A stretch of 64,000 nt of DNA from Alcaligenes ammonioxydans (GTDB lineage Bacteria; Pseudomonadota; Gammaproteobacteria; Burkholderiales; Burkholderiaceae_B). A program made the position numbers and the translations under genes. Below, piece after piece: positions 8,832-18,319 of the stretch; positions within the stretch are counted from its first letter, which is position 1; each line of letters starts with the position of its first letter. The stretch covers positions 3,534,001 through 3,598,000 of the forward strand of contig NZ_CP049362.1 of the NCBI RefSeq assembly GCF_019343455.1, written 5' to 3'. The notes beneath the pieces were generated by a model that was not told where the DNA came from, did not search any database, and saw nothing but the letters and a program-made list of their open reading frames with translations.

Positions 8832-9308
8832 ATGATTGAACTAGACGAGCTGGATTTACGCATTCTGGAGCAGCTGCAAAATGATGCTTCCATCAGCAAT
8901 CAGGAACTGGCTTTGCTCGTGCATGCCTCTCCCCCAACCTGTTTGCGGCGAGTGCGTCGTTTAAGTGAACAAGGGGTGATTCGCAGGCAGGTCGCCTTGC
9001 TGGACGCGGAGCAACTGGGCTCCAGTTTGACGGCGATTGTGGAGATTACGCTGGACCGTCAGGGTGAAGAATATTTGCAGCAGTTCGAGCGCCTGATGGC
9101 CCCCGAAGCGGCGGTGACGCAGTGCTATCGCGTCTCAACCGGGGTGGATTTCATTGTGATTTTGCAAGTCAGCGATATGACGGCCTATCACAAGCTGGCT
9201 CATGCCCTGTTCACCAGCCAGGCGAACATACGTAATATCCGCAGTTTTTTTTCCATTCATCAGGCCAAATTCGAAACACGTGTACCGTTGCCTGCACCCA
9301 AAATCTGA
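8832..9308 (+). CDS. Lrp/AsnC-family transcriptional regulator
   Basis: A 158-residue regulator. The N-terminal helix-turn-helix (about residues 5-50: LDLRILEQLQNDASISNQEL) is followed by a linker and the RAM/AsnC effector-binding fold (about 70-150). These proteins form octamers or hexadecamers and respond to amino acids. The 200-base region shared with glmS is strikingly AT-rich, typical of Lrp-bound DNA, so autoregulation is likely and some effect on glmS is possible. The target genes cannot be named from sequence. Confidence 0.9.
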   Translation: MIELDELDLRILEQLQNDASISNQELALLVHASPPTCLRRVRRLSEQGVIRRQVALLDAEQLGSSLTAIVEITLDRQGEEYLQQFERLMAPEAAVTQCYRVSTGVDFIVILQVSDMTAYHKLAHALFTSQANIRNIRSFFSIHQAKFETRVPLPAPKI

Positions 9309-9366
9309 GCCAGACCAAGTTTTAGAGCCGAAACGCCACCAGCCGTGAATAAGATACGAACGGCGG

Positions 9367-9416
9367 GCGATGGCGATGGCGATGGCGATGGCGATGGCGA
9401 TGGCGATGGCGATGGC
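9367..9416. repeat. Hexanucleotide tandem repeat (GCGATG)8
   Basis: Eight perfect, uninterrupted copies of GCGATG (48 bp) lie in the gap between the Lrp/AsnC gene and the 3' end of the glycosyltransferase gene. They are not inside a convincing ORF. Both strands stay open through the repeat only because of its six-base period. Confidence 0.97.
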
Positions 9417-9492
9417 AGGTATTAAAACACGCGTCAGGACCCGCACAAGCGCAGCGTGTGGAACGCGCAAAAACCGCGTGAATCAGCCGCGC

Positions 9493-10614
9493 TCAGGTTT
9501 GCACACGTTGCAGTACCAGTTGTTGATACAAACGCAAATAACGCTGCACCATAACGGCAGGGTCATGCTCCTGCTGCACCCAGCGTTGCGCCAGCGCGGC
9601 TTGTTGACGCGCTGCTGCCGGATTGCTCAAGGTGTCATCCAAAGCCTGAGCAATAGCCTGTGCGTCCCCGACCGCACATAACTTCCCACGTCCATTACCC
9701 AGCAACTCCGTCAAGCCGCCCGCCATCGTGGCAGTGACCGGCACGCCATACACGAACGCATCCAGCACACTGGACCCGAGCGCTTCATGCCGGGAACTGA
9801 GGACAAAGCCATCCATCAGACGGTAAGCCTGTTCGGGGCGGGCTTCAAAACCGCTCAGCTTATAGCAAGACTCCAGACCTAATTGCGCAATCAAATCCTG
9901 TGCCGCCGCGGACTCGGAGCCGGGCGCACCAAAATGCAGAAACACAAAGTCCTGGCGACGCTGAGACAGGGCGTGAACCGCCCGAATCAGAGTCAAGGGG
10001 TCCTTCTCGGCCGACAATGCAGCCATCGTCCCCAGAACACGCAGTCCATTTGGGTTCCAGCGCTGACGCAAGTGGTTCACATAGGCCTCATCCGACGCCA
10101 CATACTCAATGGCGCTGGGAATCACCTCGACAGACAAACCCAGACGTCGCGGCTCTGCCGCCGCTGCCTGGCTGATGGCAACCAGCCGGTCCGCCTTGCG
10201 CCATTTCCAGCGCGTCCGGCGCTCTTTCACGCTCAAGGGACTGCTTGACTGTCGCCCACCACTACGTTGTTCGATACGTTTGCGGTCAACGGGAAAAGCC
10301 GTGCGCCGTGTAAAAACAAGCCGCTTGGGCAGCCAGAAATGCAATAAGGCCAACCAGCTCATGCAGGACGCGGTTTGGGAATGGACGATGTCAAAACCAC
10401 GTCCATGCACCAGCAGATAGCGCAGCGCGGCACCCACAGAGGCGCATTCCACCACACTCAACCCCTGTTCCTTGGCCCGAGCAGCCAGTGCTTCACCGCG
10501 CCGGGCCAAGAGGCTGACCTGATGGCCTGCCTGCTGCATCTGCTGGACGCTCAGCAAGGTTTGCCGTTCGCCACCGCGCCAACCGCGCTCGAAATTAAGC
10601 TGCAAAATGCGCAT
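9493..10614 (-). CDS. Glycosyltransferase family 4 protein
   Basis: A 373-residue GT-B fold glycosyltransferase. The N-terminal domain begins LQLNFERGWRGGERQTLLSV, whose Gly-rich loop is typical of GT4 enzymes. The C-terminal domain has a donor-binding region with an EALGSSVLDAFVYGVPVTAT motif near residue 270, matching the E-x7-E/D type signature. It probably adds a sugar from a nucleotide donor to LPS core or another surface glycan at the cytoplasmic face. It lies downstream of glmU on the same strand with a 108-base gap. The acceptor is unknown. Confidence 0.85.
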   Translation of the reverse strand: MRILQLNFERGWRGGERQTLLSVQQMQQAGHQVSLLARRGEALAARAKEQGLSVVECASVGAALRYLLVHGRGFDIVHSQTASCMSWLALLHFWLPKRLVFTRRTAFPVDRKRIEQRSGGRQSSSPLSVKERRTRWKWRKADRLVAISQAAAAEPRRLGLSVEVIPSAIEYVASDEAYVNHLRQRWNPNGLRVLGTMAALSAEKDPLTLIRAVHALSQRRQDFVFLHFGAPGSESAAAQDLIAQLGLESCYKLSGFEARPEQAYRLMDGFVLSSRHEALGSSVLDAFVYGVPVTATMAGGLTELLGNGRGKLCAVGDAQAIAQALDDTLSNPAAARQQAALAQRWVQQEHDPAVMVQRYLRLYQQLVLQRVQT

Positions 10615-10722
10615 GGCATTGATCCAGGGTCAATCCGTTGGAGTCGGGTATGCCCGACGTACGCCTTGCCTCCCTGCCCTTGTCAGGCAAAGCCAGGGAG
10701 GTCAAAGATGGGCTGACACCCA

Positions 10723-12093
10723 TCAGGACTTACGAACGGGGCGCTTCCAGCCGGACACGCTGCGCTGTTCCGAACGCGACAAGGTCAGCTGATCATCCGG
10801 TGCATTGCGCACCAGGGTCGTACCCGCGCCAATTGTTGCGCCTCGGCCTACGGTCACCGGAGCCACCAACTGCGTATCCGAACCGATGAAGGCATCGTCA
10901 CCAATCACGGTACGGAATTTGTTCACGCCGTCGTAATTGCAGGTGATGGTGCCTGCACCAATGTTCACGCGCTGGCCCACATCGGCATCACCGATATAGG
11001 CCAGATGATTGGCCTTGGAGCCCTCGCCCAGCTGGGTGTTCTTGATTTCCACGAAGTTGCCCACGTGGGTGCGATTGGCCAGAACAGCACCAGGACGCAG
11101 GCGGGCGTAAGGGCCGATACGGGCGTCTTCGCCTACCTGGGCTTGCTGCAGATGGCTGAAGGCCTCGATCTGGGTACCGGCGCCGATAGTCACGTCACGC
11201 AGCACGCTGTGCGGGCCCACGCGCACGCCATCCTGCAGCACAACCTTGCCTTCAAACACGCAACCCACATCAATGAACACATCACGACCGCATTCCAGGG
11301 TGCCGCGCACATCGAAGCGAGCCGGGTCAGCCAGTGTCACGCCTTTTTCCAGCAAGCGACGAGCCTGCTCGGCTTGCCACAAGCGTTCCAGTTCGGCTTG
11401 TTGAATACGGCTGTTCACCCCCAGGGTTTCCCACCCAGCCGCCGGCTGGGCCGCCTGCACCGACACGCCATCGGCCACCGCCAAGGCGATGATGTCGGTC
11501 AGGTAATACTCGCCCTGAGCGTTATCATTCGTAATACGGGTCAACCAGTCTTTCAGACGGGCCGTAGGAGCAACCAGAATACCGGTATTCACTTCTTTTA
11601 CGGCACGTTCAGCTTCATTGGCATCCTTGTGTTCCACAATACGCTGCACGGAACCGTCCGCACCCCGAATGATGCGACCGTAGCCGGTGGAATCGGCCAG
11701 TGTTTCAGTCAACACGGCCACGCCTTGGCCACGTGCCTGCAGCAAGCGGCGCAAGGTGTCGGCCTGAACCAGAGGGACGTCGCCGTATAGCACCAGAGTG
11801 GCATCATCGTCCTTATCGCCACCGACCAGCTCCGGCACAGCCTGTTGCACCGCATGGCCCGTACCGTGCTGGGGTTGCTGCAGAGCAAAGGCCAGCTCGG
11901 CCTGGGCGAAGGTTTGCTGAACGCGCTCGGCGCCATGACCTACCACGACCACAACTTTTTCCGGCTCCAGTTCACGTGCGCTGTCGAGCACGTGGGCCAG
12001 CATGGATTTGCCGGCGATAGGATGCAGTACTTTGGGCAGGTCAGACTGCATACGCTTGCCCATGCCTGCTGCCAGAATCACGATATTAAGCAT
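10723..12093 (-). CDS. glmU: Bifunctional GlcN-1-P acetyltransferase / GlcNAc-1-P uridyltransferase
   Basis: Catalyses the last two steps to UDP-GlcNAc. The 456-residue protein has an N-terminal uridyltransferase domain ([20 protein letters not shown], with GTGHAVQQA and YGDVPL) and a C-terminal left-handed beta-helix acetyltransferase domain from about residue 250, built of hexapeptide repeats ([27 protein letters not shown]). Length and motifs are full and normal. It lies 26 bases downstream of phaM on the same strand. Together with glmS it supplies cell-wall amino sugar. Confidence 0.97.
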   Translation of the reverse strand: MLNIVILAAGMGKRMQSDLPKVLHPIAGKSMLAHVLDSARELEPEKVVVVVGHGAERVQQTFAQAELAFALQQPQHGTGHAVQQAVPELVGGDKDDDATLVLYGDVPLVQADTLRRLLQARGQGVAVLTETLADSTGYGRIIRGADGSVQRIVEHKDANEAERAVKEVNTGILVAPTARLKDWLTRITNDNAQGEYYLTDIIALAVADGVSVQAAQPAAGWETLGVNSRIQQAELERLWQAEQARRLLEKGVTLADPARFDVRGTLECGRDVFIDVGCVFEGKVVLQDGVRVGPHSVLRDVTIGAGTQIEAFSHLQQAQVGEDARIGPYARLRPGAVLANRTHVGNFVEIKNTQLGEGSKANHLAYIGDADVGQRVNIGAGTITCNYDGVNKFRTVIGDDAFIGSDTQLVAPVTVGRGATIGAGTTLVRNAPDDQLTLSRSEQRSVSGWKRPVRKS

Positions 12094-12119
12094 AAAAATT
12101 TACCTACTAGGTTGGTCGA

Positions 12120-13001
12120 TCAGTTCTTTTTGGTACTGCGTGTAGTGCTGCGCGTGGCGGTTCTTTTAGCCGCCGTTTTGGTGGCCACCTTGGCCGCGCT
12201 TTTAGTGGCTGCTTTCGCGGACGGTTTTACGGTCCTGGCCGCGGCCGGAGCACTGGTTTTGGCAGAAGTATGGGCATTGGCAGCCGCCGGTTTAGCGGGC
12301 TTTGACGAACCAGCCGGTTTAGCCTTGCTTGCCTGCTGACGATAGTTTTCCACCTGCTGCATCGAGGCAGCGGTAGCCGTGGCCATGGCATCAAACTGCT
12401 GTTGCAACATGTTCCACCAGGCTTGGGCAGCGGGATTGCCTGCACCTGCGTCGGCGTCCTGCTGAGCGCCAGGCTGTTTGTCGCCGGGGCTGTTCTGGCT
12501 GGCAGCCGCTTCAGACTGGGGCGGCGAGGACGGTGACGGCATGGATGCAGGCTGCGCTGCCGTGTGCGAACCAGTCTCAGGTGGGCAGGCCTGCGCCTTG
12601 GCCTCTGCCACACTGCTCGCTACTCCCGCCGCTCCCGCAGCCAGAGGATTAAAAGCCATGAAGGCCTCAAAGGGATTTTTCCCGCCAGCCGCCTGCGTCC
12701 CTTGCTGGGCCATGGTCTTGATGGCCGCCAGGGTGGAGCGCTGAATCTCCAGGCCCTGAATGGTGGTGCTCAACATGGACAGGTTTAACTGCAACCAGCT
12801 TTCCACGGCACGCAAGTCACGAATGCGGCGGTCCAGATCATCGGGGGACAGACTAGGCATCATGCCAGAGCTCACGTCACCTGCCCCACCGCCTGCCATG
12901 TTTTTCCAGGCTTGGGCCATCATGTCCATGCTACGTAGCAAGGGGTTGTTGCTGCCGCCCAGGGCATTGAAATCAGGTATACCAAAAGGATTCGGGTTCA
13001 T
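12120..13001 (-). CDS. phaM: PhaM-family polyhydroxyalkanoate granule regulatory protein
   Basis: A 293-residue protein. Its N-terminal third carries the PhaM signature (SPDDLDRRIRDLRAVESWLQ, then LSMLSTTIQGLEIQRSTLAA). In Cupriavidus PhaM activates PHB synthase and tethers granules to the nucleoid. The C-terminal 80 residues are a Lys/Ala/Thr-rich, histone H1-like tail suited to DNA binding (AAK and TRS repeats). The middle is a low-complexity Pro/Ser/Gln/Ala linker. The gene sits between a Nudix gene and glmU on the same strand. A GGAG site supports the start. It implies that the organism makes PHA; the synthase genes are not in this window. Confidence 0.82.
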   Translation of the reverse strand: MNPNPFGIPDFNALGGSNNPLLRSMDMMAQAWKNMAGGGAGDVSSGMMPSLSPDDLDRRIRDLRAVESWLQLNLSMLSTTIQGLEIQRSTLAAIKTMAQQGTQAAGGKNPFEAFMAFNPLAAGAAGVASSVAEAKAQACPPETGSHTAAQPASMPSPSSPPQSEAAASQNSPGDKQPGAQQDADAGAGNPAAQAWWNMLQQQFDAMATATAASMQQVENYRQQASKAKPAGSSKPAKPAAANAHTSAKTSAPAAARTVKPSAKAATKSAAKVATKTAAKRTATRSTTRSTKKN

Positions 13002-13045
13002 GCTTAGCTCCCATGGGGTTGATGGCTGCCCGGCGTATCCCAGGC

Positions 13046-13873
13046 TCAGGCCAGCTGTTCCAGATGCTGCTTGATGCTGTCAATCAGCACCACTTGCGCT
13101 TCCAGGGTGAACATGTCTGCTTCTATCATTTGCCAGGCTTCATCCAGCGTCAATAAGCGAAATTCACTAACCTCGCCGTCCATATTGCAGGGCCGTACCT
13201 CGTCAGCCAGCACGCAGTCACTGACCAGGGCATTTTCCACCTGATAGCCTTCAGGCAGCCGACGGTGCATGCGCAAGGACACACGCAAAGGGCTGCTATG
13301 GGCCAGCACCGACTCTGGCAAACCAGCCTCTTCGTAGCTTTCACGAATCAGGGATGTCTGCAGCGACTCTCCACTGACCGCCAGTCCGCCCACCAGCGTG
13401 TCCCACATGTTCGGGTCTGTGGATTTGGTTGGGGAACGGCGCGCGGCCCAGATACGGCCATCCGTGGACCAGCCATTCAAATGCACTGCCTGCGTGAGAA
13501 ACCCCAAGGGCCGCACCGCACCACGCTCAATACGGGACAGGCATTGCCCTTCACCGACCACATCCAGCAGCTCATCACGCCAGGCCCGGATGCAGCCGCC
13601 TTCCTGCAAACGCAAGGCAACCTGATCCAGGACCTGAGCCAGGCTCAGGTCCTGGCTCGGGCAATCGCTCAGACGCAAGACATCCTCTTCAATCGTCACC
13701 CCCGGCAGGGGCTCGATGCAATGGGCGGCCTTGGGCGTGATCCAGCCGGCAACACGCCCGTCAACCGTGACTGGGCGGCTGCCCGGCGGGGGCAGTTGTT
13801 GCAACTGACTGGTCAGGCTGAGCATGCGCTGTCGCAGGGCCTGAGTAAGCGATCGGTTTTGGAACAAAGTCAT
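13046..13873 (-). CDS. Nudix hydrolase with DUF4743 N-terminal domain
   Basis: A 275-residue protein. The first 120 residues resemble the DUF4743 domain found in front of Nudix domains in Tnr3-like proteins. The Nudix box GLAVSGESLQTSLIRESYEE runs on to AGL at about residues 162-184 and fits Gx5Ex7REUxEExGU, with Ser at one hydrophobic position. These enzymes cleave nucleoside-diphosphate-linked compounds; relatives act on damaged thiamine diphosphates. The true substrate is unknown. The gene may be cotranscribed with phaM and glmU, since the gap to phaM is 44 bases. Confidence 0.85.
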   Translation of the reverse strand: MTLFQNRSLTQALRQRMLSLTSQLQQLPPPGSRPVTVDGRVAGWITPKAAHCIEPLPGVTIEEDVLRLSDCPSQDLSLAQVLDQVALRLQEGGCIRAWRDELLDVVGEGQCLSRIERGAVRPLGFLTQAVHLNGWSTDGRIWAARRSPTKSTDPNMWDTLVGGLAVSGESLQTSLIRESYEEAGLPESVLAHSSPLRVSLRMHRRLPEGYQVENALVSDCVLADEVRPCNMDGEVSEFRLLTLDEAWQMIEADMFTLEAQVVLIDSIKQHLEQLA

Positions 13874-13959
13874 AGTCGGCGATTGTAATTCAAGCCTTGA
13901 CCCATTACGGCTTTTGTAGCGTTTAGTCCAACCTTGTCTTCTAGGGACATACCCTGCCC

Positions 13960-13987
13960 TTGAAGGCTAAAGCAAGTTCTATATAAT
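13960..13987 (+). promoter_or_regulatory. Sigma70 promoter of the cytochrome oxidase operon
   Basis: TTGAAG and TATAAT are separated by 16 bases, close to the sigma70 consensus. Transcription would begin near 13994 and leave a leader of about 155 bases before coxB. That leader contains a hairpin (GCGGGC...GCCCGC at 14021-14051 with an inner CAGC/GCTG stem). Confidence 0.7.
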
Positions 13988-14148
13988 TTCCGTGAACAGA
14001 TAAGCGACTAAAAACTTCGAGCGGGCCAGCACTTAGCTGCTACAAGCCCGCCACTGCAACACCGCAGTTTCTTCCAGCGTTGGATTTTTCGGAGCGTTGA
14101 CGCAGCCGAACCCCGGTTTGGCATGGCAACACCAAAAGAGGGACAACA

Positions 14149-15309
14149 ATGAAGATGTGGAGAAGTTTATTTGCTCTGACCGCCTGTTCGATGGCAGGTC
14201 CTAGCCTGGCTCAGACCACCAATATGGAAGGTGGACCCCGTGTCAATCAGCTCAATTTGCCCAATGGGGTCACCCCCATAGCCCAGGACATCGCCTGGCT
14301 GCACTGGATGATGCTGATTATCTGTACCATCATCTTCATTGGCGTGTTCGGCGTGATGTTCTACTCCATCATCCGGCACCGCAAGTCCAAGGGCGCCATT
14401 GCGGCACGCTTTCACGAGCATCTGGGTGTCGAGGTTGCCTGGACAGTCATTCCCTTTTTGATTGTGATCGGCATGGCCCTGCCCGCCACCAAAACCGTGG
14501 TGGCCATGAAAGACACCAGCAGTGCGGATCTGACCGTCAAGGTCACCGGCTATCAGTGGAAATGGGGCTACGAATATCTGGACGGCCCAGCCAGCGGCGT
14601 CAAATACCTGTCCAACCTGTCCACCCCCCGTGCCCAGATCGAAGGACGCGAGCCCATCGGGCCCAACTATTTGATGGAAGTAGACAAGCCCCTGGTCGTT
14701 CCTGTGAACAAGAAAGTGCGTGTCATGCTGACCGCAGAAGACGTCATTCACTCGTGGATGGTGCCCGAATTCGGTGTCAAGCAAGACGCCATTCCCGGCT
14801 TTTTGCGTGATACCTGGTTCCGTGCAGACAAGGTGGGTATTTACCGTGGCCAATGTGCCGAGCTGTGCGGCAAGGACCACGCCTATATGCCCATCGTCGT
14901 GCAAGTGATGGAGCAGGATGAGTACAACCGGTGGGCCAAAGAGCAGACCGACCTGCTCACTGCCCAGGCCGATGACCCCAACAAGGACTGGAGCAAAGAC
15001 GAGCTGATCGAACGTGGTCAACAAGTCTTTGCGCAAAACTGCGTCGCGTGTCACCAGGCCAATGGCAAAGGTGTACCCGGCACCTTCCCGGCGTTGGAGG
15101 GCAACACGAAGTTTGTGCTCGCTCCCATGAAAGGTCAGATAGACACCGTGCTCAATGGCCATCCCGGCACGGCCATGGCTGCCTTTCGCGATCAGCTCAA
15201 TGATGTGCAGATTGCCGCGGTCATCACCTACACACGCAACGCCTGGGGCAACGCAGACAAAGGGCCGGACCCTGTCGTCACGCCCGCCGACGTCAAGGCA
15301 CAGCGCTGA
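14149..15309 (+). CDS. coxB: Cytochrome c oxidase subunit II with fused cytochrome c domain (caa3 type)
   Basis: Accepts electrons for the aa3-type terminal oxidase. The 386-residue protein has a signal peptide (about 1-21) and two membrane helices (about 45-70 and 85-107). A cupredoxin CuA domain carries the ligands His (VIHSW), Cys-Glu-Cys-His (CAELCGKDH) and Met. A C-terminal haem c domain has CVACH near residue 298 and a downstream Met in HPGTAMAAF. The fused cytochrome makes it a caa3-like oxidase. A GAGGGAC ribosome binding site precedes the ATG. It is the first gene of the oxidase operon. Confidence 0.96.
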   Translation: MKMWRSLFALTACSMAGPSLAQTTNMEGGPRVNQLNLPNGVTPIAQDIAWLHWMMLIICTIIFIGVFGVMFYSIIRHRKSKGAIAARFHEHLGVEVAWTVIPFLIVIGMALPATKTVVAMKDTSSADLTVKVTGYQWKWGYEYLDGPASGVKYLSNLSTPRAQIEGREPIGPNYLMEVDKPLVVPVNKKVRVMLTAEDVIHSWMVPEFGVKQDAIPGFLRDTWFRADKVGIYRGQCAELCGKDHAYMPIVVQVMEQDEYNRWAKEQTDLLTAQADDPNKDWSKDELIERGQQVFAQNCVACHQANGKGVPGTFPALEGNTKFVLAPMKGQIDTVLNGHPGTAMAAFRDQLNDVQIAAVITYTRNAWGNADKGPDPVVTPADVKAQR

Positions 15310-15384
15310 TTTAGCGCCCGTCGCCCATCACACCATCAATCTATCCCTGACTACGGCCAGGGGGAGTGCAGCAAGGAGTCAAGC

Positions 15385-16992
15385 ATGAGTAGCGTCACCG
15401 TCGACCATGTAGCGAACCCGAGCGGACATGAGGATCACCATCATGCCCATGCCACCCCTAGCGGCTGGCGTCGCTGGTTATTCGCCACCAACCACAAAGA
15501 CATCGGGACCATGTACCTGATCTTCTCGTTTGTGATGTTGCTCGAAGGCGGCGTGCTGGCTCTGCTGCTGCGGACCGAACTATTTCAGCCCGGTCTCCAG
15601 TTTTTCCGGCCCGAGCTGTTCAATCAGTTCACCACCATGCACGGCCTGATCATGATTTTCGGCGCGATCATGCCGGCCTTTGTGGGCTTTGCCAACTGGA
15701 TGATTCCGCTGCAAATTGGTGCTTCGGATATGGCCTTTGCCCGCATGAACAACTTCAGCTTCTGGCTTTTGCCAGTCGGCGCGATCCTGTTCACTGCTTC
15801 ATTCTTTGTACCTGGCGGCGCCCCGGCCGGCGGCTGGACCATGTATGCCCCCCTGTCCTTGCAAATGGGTCCAGGCATGGACTTCACCATTTTTGCAGTC
15901 CACATTCTGGGGGCATCGTCCATCATGGGGGCCATCAATATTGTGGTGACGGTCCTGAACATGCGCGCCCCCGGCATGACCCTGATGAAAATGCCGCTGT
16001 TTTGCTGGACCTGGCTAATTACCGCTTATCTGCTGATTGCCGTCATGCCCGTACTGGCCGCAGCCGTGACCATGCTGCTGACCGATCGCCACTTTGGCAC
16101 CCATTTCTTTAACGCGGCCGGCGGCGGCGACCCGGTTCTTTACCAGCACATCTTCTGGTTCTTTGGCCACCCCGAGGTCTACATCATGATCTTGCCGGCC
16201 TTCGGGATTGTGTCGGCCATTGTTCCAGCCTTCTCGCGCAAACCCTTGTTCGGCTATGCCTCCATGGTGTATGCCACGGCCGCCATCGCCATCTTGTCGT
16301 TCCTGGTGTGGGCTCACCACATGTTCACCACCGGAATGCCCGTGACCGGGCAACTGTATTTCATGTACGCCACTATGCTGATCTCCATCCCTACCGGAGT
16401 GAAGATCTTTAACTGGGTGGCTACCATGTGGCGTGGCTCGCTGTCCTTTGAAACGCCCATGCTGTTTGCCATCGGCTTTATCTTCGTGTTCACGATTGGC
16501 GGTTTTACAGGCCTGATCCTGGCCGTGGCGCCGATTGATATTGCGGTCCACGACACCTATTACGTAGTGGCACATTTTCACTATGTGCTGGTTGCCGGAT
16601 CGCTGTTTGCCTTGTTTGGCGGCGCCTACTACTGGCTGCCCAAGTGGACGGGCCGCATGTACAACGAACGCCTGGGCAAGATTCATTTCTGGTCCACCAT
16701 GATCTCGTTCAACGTAACCTTCTTTCCCATGCATTTTCTGGGTCTGGCGGGCATGCCGCGTCGTTATGTGGACTACGCTGGCCAATTCACGGACTTTCAC
16801 CAGATTGCCACCATTGGCGCCTTCTGGTTTGGGCTGTCGCAACTGCTGCTGATCTACATCGTGATTCAGGCAGCTCGCGGCAAAGGCGAAGCGGCCAGTG
16901 CCAAGCCCTGGGAAGGCGCGGAGGGGCTGGAGTGGACCGTTCCCTCGCCCGCACCGCATCACACGTTTGAAATCCCCCCTGTCGTCAAATGA
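15385..16992 (+). CDS. coxA: Cytochrome c oxidase subunit I
   Basis: The catalytic subunit that reduces oxygen to water and pumps protons. It is 535 residues with about twelve membrane helices. The haem-copper core is visible: HGLIMIFG (haem a ligand region), [17 protein letters not shown] (CuB His and the cross-linked Tyr, near residue 260), WAHHMF, and HFHYVL (haem ligands). [12 protein letters not shown] in the third helix region fits the D-channel. An AAGGAG site precedes the ATG, and coxB ends 75 bases upstream. Confidence 0.98.
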   Translation: MSSVTVDHVANPSGHEDHHHAHATPSGWRRWLFATNHKDIGTMYLIFSFVMLLEGGVLALLLRTELFQPGLQFFRPELFNQFTTMHGLIMIFGAIMPAFVGFANWMIPLQIGASDMAFARMNNFSFWLLPVGAILFTASFFVPGGAPAGGWTMYAPLSLQMGPGMDFTIFAVHILGASSIMGAINIVVTVLNMRAPGMTLMKMPLFCWTWLITAYLLIAVMPVLAAAVTMLLTDRHFGTHFFNAAGGGDPVLYQHIFWFFGHPEVYIMILPAFGIVSAIVPAFSRKPLFGYASMVYATAAIAILSFLVWAHHMFTTGMPVTGQLYFMYATMLISIPTGVKIFNWVATMWRGSLSFETPMLFAIGFIFVFTIGGFTGLILAVAPIDIAVHDTYYVVAHFHYVLVAGSLFALFGGAYYWLPKWTGRMYNERLGKIHFWSTMISFNVTFFPMHFLGLAGMPRRYVDYAGQFTDFHQIATIGAFWFGLSQLLLIYIVIQAARGKGEAASAKPWEGAEGLEWTVPSPAPHHTFEIPPVVK

Positions 16993-17008
16993 GCCGGAGG
17001 AACGCCCT

Positions 17009-17122
17009 ATGACTCCCGAACAACGCCGTCGCAACCGCCGTCTGGGACTGCTCCTGGCTGCGTTCGTCATTGCCATCATGGCCTGGACCTTTCTGAAAGG
17101 CAGTCAATTTTTAGGACAGTGA
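17009..17122 (+). CDS. Cytochrome oxidase small assembly protein
   Basis: A 37-residue protein, MTPEQRRRNRRLGLLLAAFV followed by a single membrane helix and a short tail. Small proteins of this pattern lie directly after coxA in many Alcaligenaceae and Burkholderiales and are annotated as oxidase small assembly proteins. Its basic N-terminus and single anchor resemble the start of a Cox11/CtaG protein, but there is no periplasmic domain. A GGAGG site lies 7 bases upstream. The next gene begins one base after its stop codon. Confidence 0.75.
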   Translation: MTPEQRRRNRRLGLLLAAFVIAIMAWTFLKGSQFLGQ

Positions 17123-17123
17123 T

Positions 17124-17348
17124 ATGGATGACGATTTTCGGGACCTCACACGGCGCAAACTCAGCTTTTTCCAGACCTTGAAAGCCATTGCCTGGGGTTT
17201 TTTTGGAGTCCGTCGTGGTCGCGACCATGAACAGGACATTGCCAAGATCAATCCGGTCTATCTGATTATTGCCGCCTTGATCGCCACGGTTGTTTTCGTT
17301 GTGGGCCTGATTATGGTGGCCCGCTGGTTCATTGGTCAGGCCAGCTGA
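17124..17348 (+). CDS. DUF2970 membrane protein of the oxidase operon
   Basis: A 74-residue protein with a cytoplasmic N-terminus (FRDLTRRKLSFFQTLKAIAW) and one C-terminal membrane helix. The motif pattern SFFQTLKAIAWGFFGVRRG is typical of DUF2970, a family almost always encoded between coxA and coxC in betaproteobacteria. Its role is unknown but it is presumed to help assemble the oxidase. In related species a Cox11 gene lies between the preceding small gene and this one; here the two are one base apart. Confidence 0.85.
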   Translation: MDDDFRDLTRRKLSFFQTLKAIAWGFFGVRRGRDHEQDIAKINPVYLIIAALIATVVFVVGLIMVARWFIGQAS

Positions 17349-17399
17349 ACCCTGGCCGAAGACGGCGCCCCCCGGGCACCTGACCCGAAGGAGAACACT

Positions 17400-18275
17400 A
17401 TGCATGTCGAGACTACGGCTCACCCGTCCAAGGCGCCGTATTACTACGTCCCCGGCTTGTCGGGACATCCGGTACGCGCCAGTCTTTCTCTGTGCCTGAC
17501 ACTACTGGGGGCGGCGACCTGGATCAATGACTGGCCAGGTGGCTTCTGGGTGTTTCTGGTCGGGATTCTCAGCTTCTTGCTGGTCCTGTATTTCTGGTTC
17601 AGTGATGCCATACGCGAATCCGAAACTGGCCTGAACAGTGTCCGTGTCGATGTCTCCTACCGCTGGAGCATGTCTTGGTTCATCTTTTCAGAAGTCATGT
17701 TTTTTGCGGCTTTTTTCGGGGCTCTTTGGTATACCCGTGAAATTGCCACCCCCCTGTTAAGTGACCTGGATCACCGCGCCCTGCTCTGGCCCGACTTCAC
17801 GGGCACCTGGCCCAACCAGGGCCCGGCAGGCACCATTGCCCCCTTTCAGACCGTAGGCCCACTGTGGCTGCCCACCATCAACACGACCCTGCTGCTGACC
17901 TCGGGCGTGACGCTGACCATTGCTCATCATGCCTTGCGTGCCAGCAAGCGCAGCAGCGCGATTTTCTGGTTGTTCATGACCGTTGCCCTGGGGGTTGCGT
18001 TTGTGGCCTGCCAGGCATACGAATACCTGCACGCCTACGCTGAGCTGAACCTGAAGTTCACCTCCGGCGCCTACGGGGCCTTGTTCTACATGTTGACGGG
18101 CTTTCACGGGTTTCACGTGATTATCGGCGCCACCATGCTAACGGTGATGCTGATACGGTTGATACGCGGTCACTTTACTGCCGAGCATCATTTTGGCTTT
18201 GAGGGTGCCGCCTGGTACTGGCACTTTGTGGACGTGGTCTGGCTGGGTCTGTATCTGTACGTGTACTGGTTCTAG
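17400..18275 (+). CDS. coxC: Cytochrome c oxidase subunit III
   Basis: A 291-residue membrane subunit with about seven helices. It contains the family motifs FSEVMFFAAFFGALWY and the C-terminal GFHGFHVIIGATML and HFGFEGAAWYWHFVDVVW. Subunit III stabilises subunit I and supports sustained proton pumping. A strong GAAGGAG site precedes the start. It is the last structural subunit gene of the operon and is followed by a minus-strand small gene. Confidence 0.97.
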   Translation: MHVETTAHPSKAPYYYVPGLSGHPVRASLSLCLTLLGAATWINDWPGGFWVFLVGILSFLLVLYFWFSDAIRESETGLNSVRVDVSYRWSMSWFIFSEVMFFAAFFGALWYTREIATPLLSDLDHRALLWPDFTGTWPNQGPAGTIAPFQTVGPLWLPTINTTLLLTSGVTLTIAHHALRASKRSSAIFWLFMTVALGVAFVACQAYEYLHAYAELNLKFTSGAYGALFYMLTGFHGFHVIIGATMLTVMLIRLIRGHFTAEHHFGFEGAAWYWHFVDVVWLGLYLYVYWF

Positions 18276-18319
18276 CAATGCATGCACCAGGCCTGTCTGT
18301 ACGGGCCTGGTTTGTTCTT

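Noticed and set aside
9135..9681. ORFs running through the GCGATG repeat (Met-Ala or Ala-Ile repeats)
   Set aside because: They are open only because a six-base repeat has no stop codons; flanking sequence is antisense to real genes.
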